A stretch of 64,000 bases of DNA from Candidatus Woesearchaeota archaeon (GCA_026002815.1 BPGB01000003.1:62001-126000); one strand, 5' to 3'. Positions 34,228 to 44,124 are shown, counted from the stretch's first letter. The notes: generated from the sequence alone by a model not told the origin. Numbers and translations: made by a program.

Positions 34228-35094
34228 ATGGTTAAAGCACAATTTGCAGGTCAATTTTATGAGGAAAAGCCTATTGAATTAGAAAAACAAATAACTTCTT
34301 GCTTTGAGGACAAAAACGGTCCAGGAGATTTGCCATTGACTAAGAGAACAAAAAAAATTAAGGCAATAATAGTGCCCCATGCAGGTTATATGTATTCAGG
34401 ACCCTGTGCTGCTTGGGCATACAAAGAAATTGCTGAAGCAGAGTTCCCGGATCTTTATATAATAATAGGGCCTAATCATAGTGATAATACGAATATCTTA
34501 ACAACTAAAGGTTACGAAACACCTTTTGGTCTAGCAAGGGTCGATCAAGAATTTGCAAGAGTACTATTGCAAAAAAATGAAGAACTTAAAGACTATGATG
34601 AAGGTTTTGTTAATGAACATTCTGTTGAGGTACAGATACCTTTTCTTCAATTCGTAACAAAAGACAAGATGCATCAATTAAAAATACTTCCAATAATTAT
34701 TAGCTCTAATATAGATATTTCTAAACTAGCACTTGACATAAAAGATGCTTTAATAGAAACAGGAAAAAACGCCATATTAATAATAAGTTCAGACTTCACA
34801 CATTATGGTAGAAATTATCATCACATACCATTCAGCACTAATGTTAAGAAGAATATTTATGAAATAGACAGGAAAGCAATAGAATTTATAGAGAAGTTTG
34901 ATGTTGACGGATGGTTGTCATATGTGCAGGAGAACTTAATGACTATCTGTGGATTTATACCCATAGCTGTTCTTCTTAAAACAATAAAACCCTGCAATGT
35001 CAGACTAGAACAATACTATACTTCAGCAGACCTTGATCCAGAGTCTGATTACAAGAATTCAGTAAGTTATGCAGCAATAACATTCGATGAATAA
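34228..35094 (+). CDS. MEMO1 family protein (AmmeMemoRadiSam system protein B)
   Basis: 288 residues from ATG 34228, which follows a GGTGAT site; the in-frame GTG at 34219 lies inside that site. KAIIVPHAGYMYSGPCAAWA, YIIIGPNHSDN and IISSDFTHYGRNYHH are the conserved histidine/aspartate motifs of the Memo fold, related to extradiol dioxygenases. In prokaryotes these genes often sit with AMMECR1 and radical SAM genes, but neither is seen here. Biochemical role unsettled. Confidence 0.94.
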   Translation: MVKAQFAGQFYEEKPIELEKQITSCFEDKNGPGDLPLTKRTKKIKAIIVPHAGYMYSGPCAAWAYKEIAEAEFPDLYIIIGPNHSDNTNILTTKGYETPFGLARVDQEFARVLLQKNEELKDYDEGFVNEHSVEVQIPFLQFVTKDKMHQLKILPIIISSNIDISKLALDIKDALIETGKNAILIISSDFTHYGRNYHHIPFSTNVKKNIYEIDRKAIEFIEKFDVDGWLSYVQENLMTICGFIPIAVLLKTIKPCNVRLEQYYTSADLDPESDYKNSVSYAAITFDE

Positions 35095-35119
35095 AAAAAT
35101 TACTTTTTTCTAAAAAAGT

Positions 35120-36721
35120 ATGAATACAACTGATGAAATAAAAAAAACAAAAGAATACTCCATAAAAGACGGCTCCGCATGGAGTGTGATGTATGGATTT
35201 GGAGAGCAATATATAGTTCCTTTTGCTCTTAAGATAGGAGCAACAGCTTCTCAAATAGGTGTTCTTAATTCTGTTCCTACATTTATCGGTGCAATATTTC
35301 AAATCATCGGAGCCAAACTTGCTTATAAATATAAAAGTAGAAAAAAAATCGTTACAAACTTTGTATTAATACAAGCAATGATTATGCTTCCACTGTTTCT
35401 TATACCATTCCTTACAAAAAGCATGTTTATTCTAACTGTTTTATTTACCTTATATAATATACTCGCAAACATTGTTGGTCCTGCATGGTCTTCCTGGATT
35501 TCCGATGTTGTTCCTGAAGAAGAGAGAGCAAGTTACTTTAGTAAGAGAAATAAGTACGTAGTAGCAAGCACTATGATTAGTGTTTTAACAGCAGGATTGA
35601 TACTTCATTATTATGAACAGACAAATGTTTGGATTGGTTTTGGGATATTATTCTCTATTTCTTTCCTAGGACGATTAGTATCTTGGTATTATCTTAAAAA
35701 ACAATTTGAACCTAAAACAATATATGTTCCAGAAGATGAATCTTTTTTATCTTTCATAAAAAGAACTCCGGGAACTAATTTTGGAAATTTCATATTATTC
35801 AGGTCATTTATGGCTTTCGCAGTGATGATTGCAGGCCCTTTCTTTTCTGTTTTTCTTTTAAAAGATTTAGGCTTTAATTATATACAATATACCATCTTAG
35901 TGTTGGCACCGATGGCTTCTAAAGTTTTTACAATTAGTTATTGGGGCAGATATTCTGATAAATTTGGAACCAGAAACATTTTGATTATAACCGGCGCTTG
36001 GATTGCTTTAATACCGTTACAATGGTTTTTAGCTAGTTTTTTCATTCAATCAAACATGCTTTTGTTTTATGCTCTTATAATTATTGAGTTGATGTCTGGT
36101 TTTGCATGGGGTGGTTTTGAACTAACCACATTTAATTACATACTTGAAACAGTTAGTCCAGAAAAGAGAGCAATAGGATTTGCATATTTTAATAGCATAT
36201 TCGGCGTGTCAGTAATTATCGGCGGTCTGACTGGTGTATTTTTGGTAAGAAACTTGCCTGAAATGTTTTCAATATCCACACTAATGATGATATTTATAAT
36301 ATCCACAATTGCTAGATCATTGGTTTTAATAATATTCTCTAAGAATATTAAAGAGGTTAAAGTTTCAAGAAGAATAAATGAAAAGAAACTTTTCTTTGAA
36401 TTAATATTTGCAAGACCATTTAATAATGCATTACAAAACACAGCAACAAGTTTCCTAAACACTGAAAGGGATGTAAAAAAAATAATTAATAAAACTGAAA
36501 ACATAATAAAAGAATTTGCCTATCCTATAATTAATATTATTGATAAACAATTAGAATCAGCTGAGAAGATAAGAAACATCATAGAACCAGATATTATTAA
36601 GAAACATAAAAAAAAGCTGTATAAAGATTTAACCGAGAGCAAGTTAAATAAAAAATTGAGCAAACATTATATGAAAAAAAGAAGAATAAAAAAAATAAAG
36701 AAAAATAAAAAAAGTCAATAA
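35120..36721 (+). CDS. MFS transporter with basic C-terminal tail
   Basis: 533 residues. Twelve membrane helices fill about residues 25-415, with the MFS signature-like GRYSDKFGTRNIL near 277 and a conserved W-SSWISDVVPEEERASYFSK stretch near 132. The last about 110 residues are soluble, helical and very basic, ending in a KKRRIKKIKKNKKSQ tail. The type resembles archaeal MFS proteins of unknown substrate. It starts 25 bases after the Memo gene, so cotranscription is possible. Not closely similar to the MFS at 19656. Confidence 0.87.
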   Translation: MNTTDEIKKTKEYSIKDGSAWSVMYGFGEQYIVPFALKIGATASQIGVLNSVPTFIGAIFQIIGAKLAYKYKSRKKIVTNFVLIQAMIMLPLFLIPFLTKSMFILTVLFTLYNILANIVGPAWSSWISDVVPEEERASYFSKRNKYVVASTMISVLTAGLILHYYEQTNVWIGFGILFSISFLGRLVSWYYLKKQFEPKTIYVPEDESFLSFIKRTPGTNFGNFILFRSFMAFAVMIAGPFFSVFLLKDLGFNYIQYTILVLAPMASKVFTISYWGRYSDKFGTRNILIITGAWIALIPLQWFLASFFIQSNMLLFYALIIIELMSGFAWGGFELTTFNYILETVSPEKRAIGFAYFNSIFGVSVIIGGLTGVFLVRNLPEMFSISTLMMIFIISTIARSLVLIIFSKNIKEVKVSRRINEKKLFFELIFARPFNNALQNTATSFLNTERDVKKIINKTENIIKEFAYPIINIIDKQLESAEKIRNIIEPDIIKKHKKKLYKDLTESKLNKKLSKHYMKKRRIKKIKKNKKSQ

Positions 36722-36835
36722 AAATACGCTGTTTATAAAAATCTATAATTCAATTAATATAATAAAGAGCATCGTTTAATAAAAAAGTATTATTTAGAAA
36801 ATTTTTGAAAGTTTAATAAAATCAATTTAATAATG

Positions 36836-38635
36836 TTATTTCTTTTTGTTCTTTGAAGGTTTTTTAGAAACATTCTTTTCTGATCGGTTATTAGCTTTTT
36901 TCTTTAAAGATTTTTTTGTTTTAACATGCACCCTTTCAGATGTATGATGCTCAACTGCAGATCCGACAATAATATCTTCATCAACAATATTTAGTATCTT
37001 GAATAATTCAGAAATATTAAGTTCTATAACTGATACAGGCATTTCTATAGACCAGTTCATTAAAACTTGAGGATGAATCTCTCCAAGTATCGCTATCTTT
37101 TCATCATTAACAAGGACCCTTCCAACTCTTCCCTTTATGAATGAAGAATGATCTGCTTCAATAATAGAATACTTAAGATCCAATGAACTCATTAATAAAT
37201 CTATGATTTGTTTTACTCTTGTAAAATTAGCATCATTACCACAAAGAGCTATTGCTAAATGCTCACTCTCCTTTACATTTGTTTCAAAAGCATTATTTAT
37301 TCTAAATATAGTTCCTATTTCAAAAATGTTTTGCGGATAATCATTATGCTTGTTTATTTTTAAGGTCTCTAACAGCGAAGGAGTTAACCAGTATCTTAAA
37401 ACAGTATATTCTTGTGTTACGGAATTTTCAAGTTCAACAAGTTCAGCAGAATAGTTCATAAGCTTACATTGATTGTCGGTATTTGTTAAATGATAATTTT
37501 TAACTTCTAAAAGGCCTGCTCCGATCAATACTTCTCTTATTTTGTTCATAAAAATCTCTATTGGTCTCTCAGCAGCGATTGTTGCAACACCAGACATTTT
37601 ACCTTTAAAATTCTCATAACCATATGCTATTGCTATATCTTCCACTAAATCTATTTGATGTAAAATATCAGATCTATATGCAGGTATTAGTGCCTTGTTT
37701 TTCTTATAGCCTATGCCCATTTTTTCTAGGAGCAATTTTACTTCTGATTCTTTCAAATTCAATCCTAATATTTTATTAACATAATTAATATCTAATTTCA
37801 TTTCTTTAGCATCTAATACAGGGGTTATCCTCTTCTTTTCAGGATAGCATACTTCAACACTATATATTTCTCCACCCATTTCTGCTAATGAAGTCACAAG
37901 TATATTCAAGCAAACGTGCAAATAATCGAAATCAAATCCAGAACATTCTATAAATACATCTCTTGTTTGAGAAGAAACCTTTCCAACAGTGTTGCTGTTA
38001 ATTATTGGCGGCATACTCATTATATTCAGTTTACTATCAATAAATACAGGAAATTTTTCAAGACCTTCAAGAAGATGAGCATATTCTCTTCCGGTAGGAT
38101 GAATTGCCAATATTTGACTTCCTGATAATTCTTTATTCATATCTAATGGTTTAAATCTTATTTCTTCAGGATGTACTGCCTTATAATATATCGGCGGTTT
38201 TATATACTCCAAAGGATAAATGCCTATTGCTGCCTTTCTTCTATTTCTACCATAAGTAACATGCAATTTTTCTTGTATTTGTATTATTGACTTTATTTTT
38301 TCATCATTGAATTTTAATCCCTTGACTATTGCACACGCAGTATATGGTCTTACATTCTTTACAGATTTATCTACTATTACTTTCACACTTGATTTTTTTA
38401 CGATATATGTTCTGAATCCAGTCTTAATTCCTAGAAAACTTTTGAGCGCGCGTGCTAATCCCTGTTCCGATAAAAAATCAGGCCTGTTAGGAAATATTTC
38501 TATAGAAAGCTCATCTCCTTCTAATGATTCAACGTTTGCTCCTAAATAATTTATTCTATTTACTAATTGTTCATCAGATATCTTTCTTCCAAGTAACTCT
38601 AAAAGCATGCTCTTACTAAATTTTACACTTGGCAT
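36836..38635 (-). CDS. pheT: Phenylalanyl-tRNA synthetase beta subunit
   Basis: 599 residues, archaeal/eukaryotic type. The start VKFSKSMLLELLGRKISDEQ, EIFPNRPDFLSEQGLARALK (B1), the B3/B4 editing region with EYAHLLEGLEKFPVFID and the catalytic-like domain with NIFEIGTIFRI are seen. The last 25-30 residues are a lysine-rich tail (KKSLKKKANNRSEK). It pairs with PheS; a tiny membrane-protein gene separates the two. Confidence 0.97.
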   Translation of the reverse strand: MPSVKFSKSMLLELLGRKISDEQLVNRINYLGANVESLEGDELSIEIFPNRPDFLSEQGLARALKSFLGIKTGFRTYIVKKSSVKVIVDKSVKNVRPYTACAIVKGLKFNDEKIKSIIQIQEKLHVTYGRNRRKAAIGIYPLEYIKPPIYYKAVHPEEIRFKPLDMNKELSGSQILAIHPTGREYAHLLEGLEKFPVFIDSKLNIMSMPPIINSNTVGKVSSQTRDVFIECSGFDFDYLHVCLNILVTSLAEMGGEIYSVEVCYPEKKRITPVLDAKEMKLDINYVNKILGLNLKESEVKLLLEKMGIGYKKNKALIPAYRSDILHQIDLVEDIAIAYGYENFKGKMSGVATIAAERPIEIFMNKIREVLIGAGLLEVKNYHLTNTDNQCKLMNYSAELVELENSVTQEYTVLRYWLTPSLLETLKINKHNDYPQNIFEIGTIFRINNAFETNVKESEHLAIALCGNDANFTRVKQIIDLLMSSLDLKYSIIEADHSSFIKGRVGRVLVNDEKIAILGEIHPQVLMNWSIEMPVSVIELNISELFKILNIVDEDIIVGSAVEHHTSERVHVKTKKSLKKKANNRSEKNVSKKPSKNKKK

Positions 38636-38636
38636 T

Positions 38637-38885
38637 TTAACGCTCCAAATTTTTTATTTTTCCCGATATTGCTTTTATTTTTTCATCTATAGTCATTATT
38701 CCTATTAATCCAGTGAGTATTATTGTTAATGAAACTATGAATAATGCAAAATCAAACCGGTATACATTTATTATGTACAGGACCATCCCTAGTAATACTA
38801 ATGCTATGGCTCCTGAAAGGAAAACTATTTGCTTGTAATATGCGAGTTTTAATCTTGTTAATTCGTAAATTTTTCGATCGTCCAT
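38637..38885 (-). CDS. Small two-helix membrane protein between pheS and pheT
   Basis: 82 residues with two hydrophobic helices (about 17-38 and 47-66) and charged ends (MDDRKIYELTRLKL; DEKIKAISGKIKNLER). No family recognised. It lies one base from pheT and 48 bases from pheS on the same strand, so it is cotranscribed with the synthetase genes. Its function, and whether it is more than a passenger, is unknown. Confidence 0.7.
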   Translation of the reverse strand: MDDRKIYELTRLKLAYYKQIVFLSGAIALVLLGMVLYIINVYRFDFALFIVSLTIILTGLIGIMTIDEKIKAISGKIKNLER

Positions 38886-38933
38886 ACAACGCTCCCACCT
38901 CTTTTTAACAATTCTCCCCTTATGATTATTTTA

Positions 38934-40481
38934 TTACTTTGGTTGTAACATCCATTTCTTAATTGATCTCAACTGTTTTATATCGTTCCTATTGAATTCC
39001 CGTATGTCTTCTATATTATAATAAGGAACCGTTATTCTTCCAAGTCCAAGACCCCATGCAAGCACAGGACATTCAAAGCCCATTAGTGTCTTTGTGACTT
39101 CTGGCCTAAACAGGCCTGCACCCCCTAATTCTATCCATTCCTTTCTCTCTGAATTATAAACTGCTATTTCTGCTGAAGGTTCTGTATACGGAAAATGTGA
39201 AGGTCTTATCATTATTTTATTATAACCCATTTTCTTGAAAAATTCTTCTAAATACCATTTGAGTGTTTCAAAAGTCGCATCAGGATCTACCACTATTCCT
39301 TCTACTTGATAAAACTCGAACAAGTGCTTCCAATCAACCGCTTCATTTCTAAAAACTTTTCCGACTGAAAAGAATTTTTGTGGAAGGTCTTCTTTTTTTA
39401 ATCGCGAAATTGTTTGCGCTGAAAGTACGGTGGTGTGTGTTCTCAATAATAACTCTTTAGCCTTATCCTCATCCCATGTAGTTCTCCAACCGGTACTGCC
39501 TGTATCTCCTCCATTTTCATGAACTTGCTTGACTCTCTTCTTTAAATCTTCTGGCAATTTTCCAACACGTGGTTTCTTTAAGTAGAATGTGTCTTGCATC
39601 TCTCTTGCTGGATGATCCTGTGGAACAAACAGGGAATCTAAATCCCAAAAGGCTGTTTGAACTATTGTTCCATACATTTCCTTAAATCCTAAATTTAACC
39701 ATATTGACTTAATGTATTCTATTGCTTCGTTCTCAAAATGCTTCTTGCCATATGCGATTTTTGGAACTTGAGAATTTATATCATATCTTCTAAATTCTTT
39801 ATTCATCCATCCTTTTGTTTTTATTATTTCTTGAGTTAATGAATCAATAACCTCTTTTTCCAAAACTTTAGCACTTGAATTAATTACTGCCTGTCCTAAT
39901 GATGTTAAATTTACTATTTTATTCTTTTGTACATCTGATTTTAATATGTTTTTTCTTTTTAATAATTCATTCATTGCATATATCTCTTCAGAAGAGAGGT
40001 TTTTAGGATTTAATGGAAAAGATTTTTTTAAAAATAATTCTTCTAAGAACTCTTTTTTTAGCATATTTCTTCCGATATCTGTTAATGAAACAAACACTTC
40101 ACTACCTTTTTTTGATATGTTTATTGCGTTTTTACGCTTCAATAATCCTAGACTTACAGATAATTCTTCCTTAGATAATCTTGATGCCTTTTCTATCTCT
40201 TTTAGGGACATTTCCCTATTAAGACTTTCTAAGAATCGCCTTTCTGGAAGCTTTTGTTTTAAATATGTTTGCCCGTTTTTATCAAGAAATATTTGCTCTT
40301 TTAATTCATCCCTTATTTCAATTAATCCTTTGTTTTTTAACCATTGTAATGCTCTACTAAGTTCTATCTCTTTTAAACCAGAATTACTTAATAGTTCTGG
40401 AAAAGTATTTATTTTACTTAATAATGGCAAAACCTTCCGTTCTAATGGATGTAGTTTATCTAGTATTGCTTGTATGTCCAC
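38934..40481 (-). CDS. pheS: Phenylalanyl-tRNA synthetase alpha subunit
   Basis: 515 residues from a GTG at 40481 that follows a GGGGGTTAC ribosome binding site; an upstream in-frame TTG (40496) is weaker. The first about 200 residues are winged-helix tRNA-binding repeats of the archaeal/eukaryotic enzyme (LPLLSKINTFPELLSNSGLK). The class II core has AFWDLDSLFVPQDHPAREMQ, VFRNEAVDWKHLFEFYQVEG and the motif 3 region VLAWGLGLGRI. It charges tRNA-Phe. Confidence 0.97.
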   Translation of the reverse strand: MDIQAILDKLHPLERKVLPLLSKINTFPELLSNSGLKEIELSRALQWLKNKGLIEIRDELKEQIFLDKNGQTYLKQKLPERRFLESLNREMSLKEIEKASRLSKEELSVSLGLLKRKNAINISKKGSEVFVSLTDIGRNMLKKEFLEELFLKKSFPLNPKNLSSEEIYAMNELLKRKNILKSDVQKNKIVNLTSLGQAVINSSAKVLEKEVIDSLTQEIIKTKGWMNKEFRRYDINSQVPKIAYGKKHFENEAIEYIKSIWLNLGFKEMYGTIVQTAFWDLDSLFVPQDHPAREMQDTFYLKKPRVGKLPEDLKKRVKQVHENGGDTGSTGWRTTWDEDKAKELLLRTHTTVLSAQTISRLKKEDLPQKFFSVGKVFRNEAVDWKHLFEFYQVEGIVVDPDATFETLKWYLEEFFKKMGYNKIMIRPSHFPYTEPSAEIAVYNSERKEWIELGGAGLFRPEVTKTLMGFECPVLAWGLGLGRITVPYYNIEDIREFNRNDIKQLRSIKKWMLQPK

Positions 40482-40496
40482 TATGTAACCCCCCAA

Positions 40497-40812
40497 AATT
40501 AATTATTTAAAACATAACAAATATATAAAACTATCTATTATTTAAATTATAAAATTAACCCTTTATAGAGGAGAACAAACAATTCACGACTAATCAATAA
40601 CAATTTCTTAGCAAACAAAATATTAAAAGGACAATTATAAAAACAGAAGCAAATAGCATAATAAAAAGCTTCTTCCCTTAATAAAGATAAAATATTGAAA
40701 CCATTATAAAAAAGTAAAAAAGCGTAACATATTTAAAGTAGTATTCATATGCATTCATAACATAATAAAAAATAGGGGTGAGGACCGGTAAGAAAGATTG
40801 CCGGAGGTTAAA
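40497..40812. promoter_or_regulatory. Divergent intergenic region between pheS and trmB-like gene
   Basis: 316 bases, AT-rich, no large ORF. Toward pheS, a TATATATTTG box lies near 40515-40525. Toward the regulator, ACATATTTAAAG (40728-40739) predicts a start near 40760 and a 5' leader of about 50 nt. That leader contains a possible 12-codon ORF (GTG 40778 to TGA 40816) overlapping the regulator ATG as ATGA, and CCGG/CCGG arms next to the GGAGGT site. The middle part shows nothing recognisable. Confidence 0.45.
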
Positions 40813-41631
40813 ATGATAGTTAAAGATGAATTTTTAAGCAAACTAAGGAGATATTTTGGGTTAAACTTATACGAAGTCAAGATTTGGACGGCATTGCTTT
40901 CTAGAGGAATAAGCACTGCAGGGGAACTTTCTGACATAGCAAATGTTCCTAGAAGCAGAAGTTATGATATTCTCGAATCTTTAGAAAAAAAAGGATTCGT
41001 AGTCATGAAAATTGGAAAACCTATAAAGTATATTGCTGTTTCACCGAAAGAAATAGTGGATAGGGTTAAAAAGAATGTTAGACTAGAATCAGAAGAACGA
41101 TTAAAGAGGCTTGAAGAATTAAAAGGAACAGACATAGTGGAAGAATTAAACAATCTTCACACACAAGGGATAGAACTTGTTGAGCCAACAGAGTTATCGG
41201 GCGCATTAAAGGGAAGACATAATTTATATAATCACATGGAATTAACAATAAAAAACGCAGAAGAAACTGTTACAATAATGACTACAACACAAGGATTATT
41301 AAGAAAAATAGAAGGATTAAAACCTGTATTCGAGCAATTGAAAAAAAGAGGTGTAAAAATAAGAATCAGTGCTCCTCTAACAAAAGATGCAATACCTGCA
41401 ATAAAAGATTTAGGAAATATCGCAGAAATAAGACATACAGATTCTAAAGCAAGATTTGTAATAGTTGATAAGAAAGAGTTGCTGTTTATGATAACAGATG
41501 ATTCGCAAGTGCATCCAACCTATGATGTTGGAATATGGGTTAATACACCCTTCTTTGCAAGCGCACTAGAGGAATTATTCGAACTTGCCTGGAAAGAAAT
41601 GAAACCAGCAAAGCAAGTGCTAAAATTATAA
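40813..41631 (+). CDS. TrmB family transcriptional regulator
   Basis: 272 residues from ATG 40813, placed five bases after a perfect GGAGGT site. A winged-helix DNA-binding domain (about 10-75) carries LNLYEVKIWTALLSRGISTA and NVPRSRSYDILESLEKKGF. The C-terminal part (about 125-270) is the ligand-sensing, phospholipase-D-like domain with SKARFVIVDKKELLFMITDD. TrmB proteins sense sugars or other metabolites. The neighbours give no substrate clue. A related C-terminal domain is found at 63641-64000. Confidence 0.92.
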   Translation: MIVKDEFLSKLRRYFGLNLYEVKIWTALLSRGISTAGELSDIANVPRSRSYDILESLEKKGFVVMKIGKPIKYIAVSPKEIVDRVKKNVRLESEERLKRLEELKGTDIVEELNNLHTQGIELVEPTELSGALKGRHNLYNHMELTIKNAEETVTIMTTTQGLLRKIEGLKPVFEQLKKRGVKIRISAPLTKDAIPAIKDLGNIAEIRHTDSKARFVIVDKKELLFMITDDSQVHPTYDVGIWVNTPFFASALEELFELAWKEMKPAKQVLKL

Positions 41632-41811
41632 GAGTTATAAATAATTTATAAACAAATACATTTAAATGCGTTTGCAATATTACTTTTTTTATATTATTTT
41701 CTCATCAAGAGTTCTTCTAATTATGAATTTGATATGTGAATTATTTTTTAATAGAAATTAAAATTCAATTAAATAACTGATTATTTTTATAAATCATTAT
41801 TATTTTATAAA

Positions 41812-42744
41812 TTATCTTTTATATATCAAATATAAAAGTTCATTTTCTATAGGTTTTTTCTCCCATTTTAATTTCATCTTATTCAACAATTTTTCTAGCC
41901 ATATTCTCCTATGCTCTTTTATGGGCCTAATTCCTGATAATGAAAGAGTTGGAAAGGTTACTGCAATAATCTTTGCGTTTATTGAATCCAATATCTTTTC
42001 TGTAATCCCTCTCTCAACACGTTCTAAACCATCTAAAGTTTTAAAAATGAAGCAAACATCAACAGGAATGGATGATATTTTTTTAATACTCTCTTTTTCT
42101 ATTAAGTCTAAAGCAAAAACCTCGCCGTCAAGTTTTACTTTATTAAAGTATTGACTAATAAATTCACAATCTTCTGTACTAATATCAGAAGCATAATACT
42201 TTTTTATTCTATCTCTTATGAAAATACTTGATATCGGATTAAGTCCGCACGCTAAGTCTAATATCTTTATTTTCCCTGAAACATTGGTTAATATTGAATC
42301 ATACAATTCTTTATAATGATTAAGTCTCTCATTTGTTGATTTGTGAAGTTTTAATAACGCCACATGTCCTTCAAAATCATCTGGGCTTTTTAATTTTTTA
42401 AGAATCTTATTTTTAAACTCATAGTCTTTCAAAATGAATGCACCATAAACTTTTCTTAATTCTGAACGAAGGTTTTTTATTAAAAAATCGTGCTCTTTAC
42501 TTTTAGAAAATTTCTTATAATTCTCGCTTTTAGAAAGTTTTTTCAAAATTTTTTCTTTATACTGATAATTGCTTATATCATTAAAAAAATCCAATAATTT
42601 CCTTTTAATGAATTCTTCATCTAATGAACGCAGTTCCTTCTTTTTTTTAATATCAGATATTATTTCTTCAATAAATGGAAAGGAAGCATTTTCTCCTATA
42701 TGTTCTCTTATATCTTCTTCTATTATCTTTTTTTCTTCTGTCAT
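41812..42744 (-). CDS. FmrO/ArmA/RmtB-like 16S rRNA (guanine-N7) methyltransferase
   Basis: 310 residues from the ATG at 42744 (a TTG at 42759 is possible). The family features are HKSTNERLNHYKELYDSI before the S-adenosylmethionine motif ILDLACGLNPIS, and AVTFPTLSLSG and PIENELLYLI near the C-terminus; the same blocks occur in ArmA/RmtB enzymes that methylate G1405 of 16S rRNA. The N-terminal about 110 residues are helical, as in that family. It lies directly behind the pelota gene on the same strand. Archaeal members have no proven role; a native decoding-site modification is inferred. Confidence 0.82.
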   Translation of the reverse strand: MTEEKKIIEEDIREHIGENASFPFIEEIISDIKKKKELRSLDEEFIKRKLLDFFNDISNYQYKEKILKKLSKSENYKKFSKSKEHDFLIKNLRSELRKVYGAFILKDYEFKNKILKKLKSPDDFEGHVALLKLHKSTNERLNHYKELYDSILTNVSGKIKILDLACGLNPISSIFIRDRIKKYYASDISTEDCEFISQYFNKVKLDGEVFALDLIEKESIKKISSIPVDVCFIFKTLDGLERVERGITEKILDSINAKIIAVTFPTLSLSGIRPIKEHRRIWLEKLLNKMKLKWEKKPIENELLYLIYKR

Positions 42745-42763
42745 ATTTCTTTTTTTCAATTTT

Positions 42764-43807
42764 TTAATAATTTTCTTTCCATCTTAAAAGACATGCTATT
42801 CCTGAAAGCCCATCGAGTTTCTTCATAGCATCTTCTGAGCCGATTATTTTTACTTCTGCATTTACTGACTCTGCATTACTTATTAAAAAATCTATTTTAC
42901 TATACTGTTTATCTTCTCGCATTTTTCTTATAAAATTCTCAGATAATAATAAAACAGAAATGTTTCCTGAATCTATTTTGTTTATTACTTCTTCAATGCC
43001 ATATGCAGCATTCTCGGTTCTTATTCCTTGTAAAAGTTCTTCTATTAAAGAGTTCTCTCTCGATGTTTTATCCTTATCCAAAATAGTGGAAAGTTCTGGT
43101 CTTCTTAATATTTCATTAATAGTACTCCCATCTATTCCAGAACAAGTAGCAAGGGTTATTTTCTTTCTTAATGAATCGTCATCTATTTCTTTTATTAAAT
43201 ATTCTTTCCAAAATGCGGGACTAGCCAAAATAATATTATTAATTTCATATTTCGAATTATAATCCTTTATTTTTTCAATTATTTCATTGTAAAAAGTGTT
43301 CTTTTTGTCTTCGAAACCTTTTTTTACAACATCGCCTTTTAAATTTAATAATATTTCGTAACCATTATTTCTTAATAGCGCAAATATTGCTTCCTCCCTA
43401 TCGAAAGCAACAATTAATACTTGAGAATTTGACTGCTTTGTCGCTTCATCAATTTTTTTTAAAAAATAACGCCCCCAATTAGCCTTTTCAATAGTTATTA
43501 TGCTTCCTTCTAAAACATTAAAACTATGATAATCTCCTTTAGGAATATCTTCCGGACCGGCAATTATTGGACCGGATATACGCAAAGCATCTTCTAATAA
43601 AACCTTTTCAACTTGAATTTTTAAGAATACCGGTACCCTAGAAACTTTTGATTTTTCCTCGCTGCTGCTTAATTTTATTTTTCTCTCGGTCATACCACTA
43701 ACAAGATCTTTTGGTTCTATTATTTTTTCAAGATAAAACAAGTCTTCAGATGAATCTACTTTAATCTTTATTATTCCATGCTTTAAATCCTTAGTTAATA
43801 TTTTCAT
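42764..43807 (-). CDS. pelA: mRNA surveillance protein pelota
   Basis: 347 residues from ATG 43807. Three domains: N-terminal Sm-like (about 1-125), central eRF1-like (130-250, IILASPAFWKEYLI, CSGIDGSTINEIL) and C-terminal (255-347, GIEEVINKIDSGNISVLLLS and GLSGIACLLRW). Pelota releases ribosomes stalled on mRNA together with aEF1A and ABCE1. The residues after MFN in a longer frame come from a TTG start and are unlikely. Followed after about 20 bases by the rRNA methyltransferase gene. Confidence 0.95.
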   Translation of the reverse strand: MKILTKDLKHGIIKIKVDSSEDLFYLEKIIEPKDLVSGMTERKIKLSSSEEKSKVSRVPVFLKIQVEKVLLEDALRISGPIIAGPEDIPKGDYHSFNVLEGSIITIEKANWGRYFLKKIDEATKQSNSQVLIVAFDREEAIFALLRNNGYEILLNLKGDVVKKGFEDKKNTFYNEIIEKIKDYNSKYEINNIILASPAFWKEYLIKEIDDDSLRKKITLATCSGIDGSTINEILRRPELSTILDKDKTSRENSLIEELLQGIRTENAAYGIEEVINKIDSGNISVLLLSENFIRKMREDKQYSKIDFLISNAESVNAEVKIIGSEDAMKKLDGLSGIACLLRWKENY

Positions 43808-44124
43808 ATTAAACAAATAACGTGCTTATTATTTAAATTTAATGACGCGTTTTTAATTACACATATTAATGACTCATTCAAATGTATTAATATTATTAAT
43901 ATAGGAATATTTCACATAGTAATATTTAAAAGTATATAGTAATATTTATAAATATTAACAACGAGAAATGTATGAGTAATCAATAAAAAGCAACATCTAT
44001 AAATATAGCTTAAATAATAATCTGTCAGCAACTCATGACTATTATAAAGATTATAAACTAATAGCCATTAAATAAAAATAAAATTAAAAATAACAAAAAA
44101 TAAAAAACCTAAAGGGTGAGCTTG
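43808..44124. promoter_or_regulatory. Divergent region upstream of the surface gene cluster
   Basis: 317 bases, AT-rich. Two copies of TAGTAATATTTA (about 43917 and 43938) lead into a TATA box ATTTATAAATATT (about 43945-43957). Transcription toward the surface cluster would start near 43980, giving a leader of about 140 nt that ends with an AGGGTGAG site. A TTTAAATTT word about 30 bases before pelA could drive the opposite direction. No ORF of note. Confidence 0.45.

Noticed and set aside
41812-42744. Calling the FmrO-like gene an antibiotic-resistance gene.
   Set aside because: Family resemblance does not show that it confers resistance; the archaeal chromosomal setting beside pelota suggests a housekeeping role.
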